Below are positions 1 through 5,465 of a stretch of 7,627 nucleotides of DNA, in pieces. Each line of letters opens with the position of its first letter. The stretch's first letter is position 1. Origin of the DNA: an uncultured Ruminococcus sp. (lineage in GTDB: Bacteria > Bacillota > Clostridia > Oscillospirales > Ruminococcaceae); contig CAMWUB010000063.1 of the NCBI GenBank assembly GCA_947177345.1, positions 1 through 7,627 on the forward strand. The letters run 5' to 3'. The translations under genes and the position numbers were made by a program. Under the pieces are notes generated by a model. It made no database searches, was not told the DNA's origin, and saw nothing but the letters and a program-made list of their open reading frames with translations.

Positions 1-25
1 TGTCTATATCATGTATATTAATCAT
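1..25 (-). CDS. Possible start of the next operon gene (8 codons visible, unidentified)
   Basis: An ATG at 25-23 overlaps the hisH TGA stop as ATGA, the same 4-nt junction used between hisC and hisB. The frame stays open to the left edge and reads MINIHDID. Too little is visible to name the gene. In this operon type hisA or hisF would be expected next, but the residues do not resemble the usual HisA start (an ILPAIDL-like stretch) or HisF start (an IPCLDV-like stretch). No strong Shine-Dalgarno sequence precedes it; only a weak AAGGA lies about 15 nt upstream. The true start of the next gene may instead lie beyond the window. Confidence 0.3.
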
Positions 26-624
26 ATGAGTGGTCCGAAGGTCCTTAATATGTGCAGAAGTGTTTCACCGCTTTTTTCGGGGTGGAACTGTGCTCCGTAA
101 ACAAACCGTCCGTCGTGGACGAGTGCCGGAACACGTCCGCCGTATTCGCCATATGCGGAAATATCCTTGTCAGCACATTCCGCCTTATACGAGTGTACAA
201 AATATACAAACTCATTATCACAGAGACCGTCAAGAAGTCTGCAATTATTAAGGATTTCAAGTTTATTCCAACCCATATGCGGTATTATTAAATCTTCGCT
301 TTCCATTTTCCGTACAGACCCTTTTATCAGTCCGAGACCGTCACACTCTTCAAACTCGTAGCCTTTCTCAAATATCAACTGCATTCCGAGGCATATTCCC
401 AGAAACGGCTTTATTTTTGCCTGTTCCTTTATTGTATTGATAAGTCCGGAATTTTCAAGCATTTTCATAGCTGACGGAAACGCTCCAACGCCCGGCAATA
501 TCACAGCGTCGGCGTTTTCTATGGAATTTTTATCAGATGTCAGAATACTTTCAAGTCCGAGATAGTCAAGGGCATTCTTCACGCTGAAAATATTTCCTGC
601 TCCATAATCGATAATTGCAATCAT
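22..624 (-). CDS. hisH: Imidazole glycerol phosphate synthase, glutamine amidotransferase subunit HisH
   Basis: Class I glutaminase that hydrolyses glutamine and channels ammonia to HisF, the cyclase partner that makes imidazoleglycerol phosphate and AICAR. The 200-residue length is complete for the family. The catalytic triad is visible: Cys78 in GICLGMQ, and His181 and Glu183 in QFHPEKS. PGVGAF (44-49) is the oxyanion-loop motif and PHMGWN (115-120) is the typical HisH signature separating it from other amidotransferases such as TrpG or PabA. Translation begins at the ATG directly after the hisB stop, with AAAGGGGG (633-640) 8 nt upstream. hisF is not in the window and is expected further along the operon. 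The stop overlaps a possible next start by 4 nt. Confidence 0.97.
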   Translation of the reverse strand: MIAIIDYGAGNIFSVKNALDYLGLESILTSDKNSIENADAVILPGVGAFPSAMKMLENSGLINTIKEQAKIKPFLGICLGMQLIFEKGYEFEECDGLGLIKGSVRKMESEDLIIPHMGWNKLEILNNCRLLDGLCDNEFVYFVHSYKAECADKDISAYGEYGGRVPALVHDGRFVYGAQFHPEKSGETLLHILRTFGPLI

Positions 625-1218
625 TTATAAAACCCCCTTTGTAGAAAGTACTGTACCGTCGGCGTTTTTTGCGATGGCTGTTTTAAGAGCGTGTGCGACT
701 GCCTTGTATATCGCTTCCGCTTTGTGATGGTCATTACTGCCATAAAGCAGATTGATATGTAAGGTCATTCCGGAATTGAACGCAAACGCACGGAAAAATT
801 CTTCCGTCATGCACAAATCGTACTCACCGCAAGACTGGTTAGTGAAATCGCAGTTGAATACTAAAAACGGTCTGTTACTTAAGTCGAGGCTTGCCATTGC
901 TAAGGATTCGTCCATAGGGATATACGCTGTACCATAACGGACTATCCCCGATTTATTGCCGAGTGCCATTCCTAAAGCCTGTCCGAGTGCTATTCCGGTA
1001 TCCTCTATTGTATGGTGACAGTCAACGTGCAAATCTCCTTTTACTCTGATAGTCATGCTTATTCCGCTATGTACGGAAAGTGCTGTCAGCATATGGTCAA
1101 AAAAACCTATTCCGGTGGAAATATCAGCTTTTCCCATACCGTCGAGAGTTACAGAAACATTTATATCCGTCTCTCTGGTAGTACGGTTTACTGTGCCTTT
1201 TCTTGTAAAATCGTTCAT
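625..1218 (-). CDS. hisB: Imidazoleglycerol-phosphate dehydratase (monofunctional)
   Basis: Manganese enzyme that dehydrates imidazoleglycerol phosphate to imidazole acetol phosphate, the HisC substrate. At 197 residues it has only the dehydratase domain. The N-terminal HAD phosphatase found in enterobacterial HisB is missing, so histidinol-phosphate phosphatase must be encoded elsewhere. The paired metal-binding repeats of the family are clear: FFDHML (39-44), HHTIEDTG (68-75) and SNDHHKAEA (161-169), providing the His and Glu ligands of the di-manganese site. The ATG lies in an ATGA overlap with hisC; GGAGG (1229-1233) is 10 nt upstream, inside the end of hisC. hisH starts immediately after the stop with no spacer. 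Confidence 0.98.
   Translation of the reverse strand: MNDFTRKGTVNRTTRETDINVSVTLDGMGKADISTGIGFFDHMLTALSVHSGISMTIRVKGDLHVDCHHTIEDTGIALGQALGMALGNKSGIVRYGTAYIPMDESLAMASLDLSNRPFLVFNCDFTNQSCGEYDLCMTEEFFRAFAFNSGMTLHINLLYGSNDHHKAEAIYKAVAHALKTAIAKNADGTVLSTKGVL
633..640 (-). promoter_or_regulatory. Ribosome binding site of hisH
   Basis: AAAGGGGG within the last codons of hisB, 8 nt before the hisH ATG. It is a near match to the AAGGAGG consensus and fixes the start of hisH at the zero-spacing junction. Confidence 0.7.
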
Positions 1219-2270
1219 TTAAGAATTTCCTCCAGTGCTTTAAATAATGAATCCATTTCCTCAACCGTTCCTATTGTAATTCTCATGTAATTGTTTATTC
1301 GAGGTTTATTCCAGTAACGTACGAAAATTTTACGCTTCCGGAGTTCCTCAAAGATATATCCGGCATTATTTTCCTTATGACCTGCAAAAATAAAATTACT
1401 CATAGAATCCGGAAATTCAAAACCTAATTCCTTAAGTTTTTTCTTTGAGTATTCACGGGTAACTATTATTTTATCTGTAGTTTCTCTGAAATACTTTTCG
1501 TCACGGACAGCTTCCGCACCGCAAATCTGTGTGATACTGTTCATTGTATACGAGTTTACCGAAAATTTCACGTCATTCATGTACTTTATGAGTTTTTCGC
1601 TACCCATTGCAAAACCTATACGCATACCAGCCATTGAACGAGATTTTGAAAAAGTCTGTATTACAAGAAGATTATCATATTTTTCAATAAGTGGAAGACA
1701 GGATTTTCCGCCGAAATCTATATATGCTTCGTCAATCATTACAACTGAATCCGGATTTGATTTGATTATATCTTCAATCATATCAAGACTTTCAAGAACT
1801 CCTGTAGGTGCATTAGGATTAGGGAAAATTATTCCGCCGTTCTCAACTTTATAATCTTCCGGATTTATTGTGAAGTCCTCACGGAGCGGACAGGTTTTAT
1901 AAGGTATTCTGTAGACATCTGCCCACACGTCGTAAAATGAGTAGGTAACGTCCGGAAAAAGTATCGGCTTATCGGAATTGAAAAACGTCATGAACGCCAT
2001 TGAAATAACGTCGTCAGAACCTACCCCGACAAATACCTGCTCAGGTTTCAGGTTATAACGTTCCGCAAGGGCATTGACTAAAATTTCAGAATCCGGATTA
2101 GGATATAACCGCATATCCGAAACGTCAAAATTATCGAGAATATCACGTACCGCCGGAGCAGGCGGGTACGGATTCTCATTAGTATTAAGTTTTATTATAT
2201 TTTTATCTTCAGGCTGTTCGCCGGGGGTATACGGTACTACCCGACGAACATTATTTTCCCATTTATTCAT
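1215..2270 (-). CDS. hisC: Histidinol-phosphate aminotransferase
   Basis: PLP-dependent class I/II aminotransferase converting imidazole acetol phosphate and glutamate to histidinol phosphate. From the ATG at 2270 it is 351 residues, normal for HisC. Visible motifs are LNTNENPYPP near the N-terminus, NPNAPTG (about 151-157), DEAYIDF (180-186), the PLP-binding lysine in TFSKSRSMAGMRIG (Lys209), and a C-terminal MRITIG whose Arg contacts the substrate carboxylate or phosphate. Start choice is uncertain. An in-frame TTG at 2279 would add three residues and lies 3 nt from the weak GGAAAGG site (2283-2289); the ATG lies 12 nt from it, and neither spacing is ideal. I prefer the ATG. The gap to hisD is 21 nt from this ATG. 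The stop overlaps the hisB start by 4 nt (ATGA). Confidence 0.95.
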   Translation of the reverse strand: MNKWENNVRRVVPYTPGEQPEDKNIIKLNTNENPYPPAPAVRDILDNFDVSDMRLYPNPDSEILVNALAERYNLKPEQVFVGVGSDDVISMAFMTFFNSDKPILFPDVTYSFYDVWADVYRIPYKTCPLREDFTINPEDYKVENGGIIFPNPNAPTGVLESLDMIEDIIKSNPDSVVMIDEAYIDFGGKSCLPLIEKYDNLLVIQTFSKSRSMAGMRIGFAMGSEKLIKYMNDVKFSVNSYTMNSITQICGAEAVRDEKYFRETTDKIIVTREYSKKKLKELGFEFPDSMSNFIFAGHKENNAGYIFEELRKRKIFVRYWNKPRINNYMRITIGTVEEMDSLFKALEEILK

Positions 2271-2291
2271 TAAAATCAACTGCCTTTCCGG

Positions 2292-3575
2292 TTATTCAAA
2301 ACGTACTTTTATAGCGTTGGCGTGTGCGGTAAGACCCTCTTTTTCGGCAACAAGTATTATATCGTCCTTAGCTTTTTCGAGAGCCTCACGGGTATAATAT
2401 ATATAGCTTGACCGCTTTGTGAAACTTGCAACGCCGAGTGGTGAAAAGAATCTCGCTGTACCACTGGTGGGAAGTACGTGATTAGGACCAGCATAATAAT
2501 CGCCGAGGGGTTCGCTTGCATACTGTCCGAGGAATACAGAACCGGCATTATCCAGACTGCCCAGTAACTCCATAGGATTTTCCATGAGTACTTCAAGATG
2601 TTCCGGAGCGATTGCATTTGCTATTTCAACCGCTTTTTCACGACTTTCTGTAATGATTATTGCACCGTAATCTTCAAGGGATTTTTCAATGATTTCTTTT
2701 CTTGAAAGATATTCTTTCTGACGGTTTATTTCTTTTATAGTCTCGTCGGCGAGTTTTTCGCTTGTCGTAACCATTATAGCAGATGCCAGTTTATCATGTT
2801 CCGCCTGTGACATAAGGTCAGCAGATACAAACTTCGGATTTGCTGTTTCGTCTGCAAGCACAAGTATTTCACTCGGTCCTGCAATCATGTCAATGTCGAC
2901 AACGCCGTAAAGTAATTTCTTGGCAGTCGCAACGAAAATATTTCCAGGTCCTACAATCTTGTCACATTTAGGGATTGTCTCCGTACCGTATGCCAGTGCC
3001 GATATAGCCTGAGCTCCACCGGCAAGGAATATCCTGTCAACACCGCATAATGCTCCGGCAACAAGTATATCCTTATTAGGTGTACCGTCTTTAAGTGGTG
3101 GAGTTACCATTATTAATTCCTTAACTCCTGCTATCTTTGCCGGAATGGCGTTCATTAACACACTTGACGGATATGCTGCCGTTCCCCCTGGGACGTATAA
3201 GCCTACTCTTGCAAGCCCTCTGATACGCTGACCTAATATAACTCCGTCAGATTTTGCATTTATAAAACCCTGCTCAACCTGTCTGTTATGGAAATCAGCT
3301 ATATTTTCCTGTGCGTTCAGTAAGGCGTTGACAAAATCGGGGTCTGCTTCTGTCAGTGCGTCGTTTATTACGTCACGTGGTACTTCGTAATATTCCGGAA
3401 GTTTTCCGTCAAATTTAAGAGTATATTTATTTACTGCTGTATCGCCGTTGTTTTTAACGTCCTCTATGATAGCTGATACTGTTTCAGTAACTTTCTTGTC
3501 CGTTTCACCGGCACGTCTGCTGAGTTCTTTCAGGAACTCAACTTCTGCTGTGCCGTCTGCATAAATTTTTTTCAT
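2292..3575 (-). CDS. hisD: Histidinol dehydrogenase
   Basis: Zinc-dependent, NAD-linked enzyme that oxidises L-histidinol to histidinal and then to L-histidine, the last two steps of the pathway. The 427-residue length is typical. Recognisable segments are RVGLYVPGGTAAYPSSVLM (123-141), the nucleotide-site region FLAGGAQAISALAYGT (183-198) and KIVGPGN (206-212), and the DMIAGPSE stretch (229-236). SQAEHD supplies zinc ligands Gln257 and His260. APEHLE carries the catalytic Glu325-His326 pair, and by homology Asp359 and His418 (TAHANAIKVR) complete the metal site. All key residues expected from the E. coli enzyme are present. The start ATG shares its A with the hisG stop (TAATG), and GAGGAG (3584-3589) lies 8 nt upstream. 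hisC follows after a short gap. No anomaly is seen. Confidence 0.98.
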   Translation of the reverse strand: MKKIYADGTAEVEFLKELSRRAGETDKKVTETVSAIIEDVKNNGDTAVNKYTLKFDGKLPEYYEVPRDVINDALTEADPDFVNALLNAQENIADFHNRQVEQGFINAKSDGVILGQRIRGLARVGLYVPGGTAAYPSSVLMNAIPAKIAGVKELIMVTPPLKDGTPNKDILVAGALCGVDRIFLAGGAQAISALAYGTETIPKCDKIVGPGNIFVATAKKLLYGVVDIDMIAGPSEILVLADETANPKFVSADLMSQAEHDKLASAIMVTTSEKLADETIKEINRQKEYLSRKEIIEKSLEDYGAIIITESREKAVEIANAIAPEHLEVLMENPMELLGSLDNAGSVFLGQYASEPLGDYYAGPNHVLPTSGTARFFSPLGVASFTKRSSYIYYTREALEKAKDDIILVAEKEGLTAHANAIKVRFE

Positions 3576-4204
3576 TATAAATTCTCCTCTATGAGTTTTA
3601 TTAATCTGTTTATTTCGTCCTTACGGAGTTTAAGGCTTACTGTATTTGCGATAAGTCTTGCGGAAATCGGTGCAACGTCCTCGATTACTTCAAGCCCGTT
3701 TTCTTTAAGAGTTGTACCGGTTTCGACAATATCAACAATACCGTCAGCTAATTCAAGGAGTGGTGCTAATTCAACAGAACCCTCTATTTTTATGATTTCA
3801 GTATCCATACCCTTTTTCTCGAAAAAATTTCTTGCGACGTTAGGATATTTTGTAGCGATTGTCTTTACACCGTAACCGCTGTAGAAGTCGTAACCCTTTT
3901 TAGTGGCGAGTGCAAATTTGCAACGTCCGAAGCCTAAGTCAACGAGTTCGAAGAATTTGCCGTGCATTTCCATAATGGTATCTTTTCCTACTACACCCAT
4001 ATCACAAACACCGTGTTCAACGTATGTTATTACGTCGTTTGCCTTTGCAAGAACTACTTCCATATTTGCGTCAGGTATGGGAAGAATCAGTTTTCTGCCC
4101 TTTTCGTGTACCGCTGTACAATCGAAGCCGAGTTTGTCGAAAAGTCCTACTGTATCTTTTTCAAGTCTTCCCTTTGTGAGTGCTATTCTTATCGGTTTAT
4201 TCAT
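3575..4204 (-). CDS. hisG: ATP phosphoribosyltransferase catalytic subunit, short form
   Basis: Cytosolic enzyme condensing ATP with PRPP to form phosphoribosyl-ATP, the committed step of histidine synthesis. At 209 residues it is the short form: it has the catalytic bilobed fold but lacks the roughly 80-residue C-terminal regulatory domain of long HisG, hence the need for HisZ encoded just upstream. Family signatures seen are IALTKGRL near the N-terminus (7-14), EGSVELAPLL (141-150) and the phosphate-binding DIVETGTTLKENGL (158-171), which contacts PRPP. The ATG at 4204 is chosen because GGAGG (4211-4215) lies 6 nt upstream and the protein then begins MNKPIRIALTKGRL, as in the family. A TTG start at 4234 would add ten residues with no ribosome site. 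The gene overlaps hisZ by 8 nt and shares one base with hisD (TAATG). Confidence 0.96.
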   Translation of the reverse strand: MNKPIRIALTKGRLEKDTVGLFDKLGFDCTAVHEKGRKLILPIPDANMEVVLAKANDVITYVEHGVCDMGVVGKDTIMEMHGKFFELVDLGFGRCKFALATKKGYDFYSGYGVKTIATKYPNVARNFFEKKGMDTEIIKIEGSVELAPLLELADGIVDIVETGTTLKENGLEVIEDVAPISARLIANTVSLKLRKDEINRLIKLIEENL

Positions 4205-5396
4205 ATTCAGCCTCCGTAAAATCACTGTTGACAACTACAACTTGTGGTATTTTCTTTTCTATAGCGTATGCCCTTACGGTTTCGAGGTCATCAAAAAGTG
4301 CATTTTCAACAACAAGTCCCTGCTCCCGTAATGCCTGTGCGGTCTTTATTGCAGAAACTTCAAAGCCTTCCTCGGCGTATACGATAGCATCTATTTTAGG
4401 CATTGCCGGAATAACTCCGCTTTTTTCAATGAGTTTTGCAACAGCATTTACATTGACTGCAAATCCAATAGCCGGAGCATCATAACCAAATTCAGAAATA
4501 AGTCTGTCATAACGTCCGCCTGATAATACTTCCTCACCGTGTCCCTGCAAGTAGCCTTTTATAATAAGACCGGTGTAGTAGTCTGTCTTGTTGACAAGTC
4601 CTAAATCTACAGTTATTGTACCATCATTTCCGCAGAGTTCGGATATATTATTATAGATTTCACGGAGTTCATCAAGAAGATACTTTATATTCTCGTCCGG
4701 TATTATCTCTTCTGCCTGTTCAAATACCTCTTCACCGCCGAAAAGTGCCGGTAATTTTTTAAGAGCATAGGTTATATTGCTTTTTTCAATGGAATCAAGT
4801 AAATCATTAAGAGCAGGGAAATTCTTCGTCTCAATAAGACGGCGGATTTTTTCCTTGATTTTATCAGAAACATCCAGTCTTTCGACAAGTTCCTTGAAAA
4901 TTCCTATGTGACCGATTTCAAGTGAAAATTCCATACCAAAGGACTTCAGAGCGGTTACGGCTGTTGAAATGACTTCCAAATCAGCAGATTTTGACTGTGT
5001 TCCGATAAGTTCTATACCTGTCTGTACAATCTCATCACTTCTGCCCTTGAGAGCAGGTTCAGTACGGTATACAGTCTGATTATAGAATAACTTCAGCGGA
5101 AAAACAGCATCTCTCAGACGTGTTGCCACTACTCTTGCAACCGGCATTGTAGTATCAGGACGCATTACAAGAAGTCTGCCTTTGCTGTCTGTCAGCTTGT
5201 ATAAGTTTTCCTGTGGAAAATAACGTGAATTAAGATTGAAAACGTCATAAAATTCAAGTCCTGTAGTGATTATCTCACTATATCCGCAACTTCTGAAAAG
5301 TTTAACAAGAGTGTTTTCAACATCACGGATAACTAAACATTCACCGAAAAGGTAATCTTTAGTACCCTCCGGAGTTATAAGGTCATAATTTTTCAT
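4197..5396 (-). CDS. hisZ: ATP phosphoribosyltransferase regulatory subunit HisZ
   Basis: A 399-residue paralogue of histidyl-tRNA synthetase that does not charge tRNA. It assembles with short-form HisG into the hetero-octameric first enzyme of histidine synthesis and confers activity and histidine feedback. Visible class II synthetase features are motif 2 (KLFYNQTVYRTEP, about 102-114), the histidine-pocket TDYYTG (271-276) and motif 3 (LSGGRYDRLI, 291-300, through GYDAPAIGFAV, 304-314). After these comes a short alpha/beta tail resembling a trimmed anticodon-binding domain. In HisRS the catalytic Arg lies in RGLDYY; the matching stretch here reads NKTDYY, so that Arg is absent. This, the adjacent short hisG and the 399-aa length favour HisZ over hisS. 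It is the first gene of the operon, with its own promoter and a GGAGG site. Its last codons overlap hisG by 8 nt. Confidence 0.94.
   Translation of the reverse strand: MKNYDLITPEGTKDYLFGECLVIRDVENTLVKLFRSCGYSEIITTGLEFYDVFNLNSRYFPQENLYKLTDSKGRLLVMRPDTTMPVARVVATRLRDAVFPLKLFYNQTVYRTEPALKGRSDEIVQTGIELIGTQSKSADLEVISTAVTALKSFGMEFSLEIGHIGIFKELVERLDVSDKIKEKIRRLIETKNFPALNDLLDSIEKSNITYALKKLPALFGGEEVFEQAEEIIPDENIKYLLDELREIYNNISELCGNDGTITVDLGLVNKTDYYTGLIIKGYLQGHGEEVLSGGRYDRLISEFGYDAPAIGFAVNVNAVAKLIEKSGVIPAMPKIDAIVYAEEGFEVSAIKTAQALREQGLVVENALFDDLETVRAYAIEKKIPQVVVVNSDFTEAEYE
4211..4215 (-). promoter_or_regulatory. Ribosome binding site that decides the hisG start
   Basis: GGAGG inside the 3' end of hisZ, 6 nt before the ATG at 4204. 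It supports this ATG over the in-frame TTG at 4234 and places hisG initiation within hisZ translation, consistent with coupled synthesis of the two partner subunits. Confidence 0.85.
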
Positions 5397-5402
5397 TAAA
5401 TT

Positions 5403-5407
5403 CCTCC
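5403..5407 (-). promoter_or_regulatory. Ribosome binding site of hisZ
   Basis: A perfect GGAGG lies 6 nt before the ATG at 5396-5394, which fixes the hisZ start. It sits within the short predicted leader, just downstream of the palindrome. Confidence 0.85.
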
Positions 5408-5416
5408 ATTCACTTT

Positions 5417-5448
5417 AGCGTGTTAACATGATACTATGATAACACGCT
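5417..5448. promoter_or_regulatory. Imperfect 32-bp palindrome overlapping the -10 box; putative operator
   Basis: The outer arms AGCGTGTTA (5417-5425) and TAACACGCT (5440-5448) are perfect 9-bp inverted repeats. Inside them CAT (5427-5429) pairs with ATG (5436-5438), giving 13 of 16 symmetric pairs about a centre between 5432 and 5433. The element covers the end of the promoter spacer, the whole -10 box and the predicted start point, the usual placement of a repressor site. It is unlikely to be a polC terminator: on the minus strand the second arm is followed by AAAGTGAATGG, not a T-run, and the run of T lies before the first arm. The cognate regulator is not in the window. Confidence 0.6.
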
Positions 5449-5464
5449 GATATAAAAAAGTCAA
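5436..5464 (-). promoter_or_regulatory. Predicted sigma-A promoter of the his operon
   Basis: Read on the minus strand, TTGACT (5464-5459, 5 of 6 to the -35 consensus) is followed by exactly 17 bp and then TATCAT (5441-5436, 5 of 6 to the -10 consensus). The -35 box begins one base after the polC stop codon. The start point would fall near 5429, giving a leader of about 33 nt before the hisZ ATG. This is the only gap in the window large enough for a promoter and it sits directly before the first his gene. Prediction is from sequence only. Confidence 0.75.
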
Positions 5465-5465
5465 G

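Noticed and set aside
3575..4234. A longer hisG starting with TTG at 4234 (ten extra residues)
   Set aside because: There is no ribosome site before the TTG, while the ATG at 4204 has GGAGG 6 nt upstream and gives the canonical HisG N-terminus.
3903..4331. A plus-strand open frame antisense to hisG/hisZ, and similar plus-strand frames elsewhere
   Set aside because: They mirror well-supported conserved genes, have low-complexity serine/isoleucine-rich translations, and show no ribosome site or family motif.
4197..5396. Histidyl-tRNA synthetase (hisS)
   Set aside because: The catalytic Arg of the RGLDYY motif is missing, the C-terminal domain is short, and the gene overlaps a short-form hisG.
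5417..5460. The palindrome as an intrinsic terminator for polC
   Set aside because: On the minus strand no T-run follows the second arm, and the stem is interrupted with a long loop. The same holds on the plus strand, where the second arm is followed by GATATAAAA.
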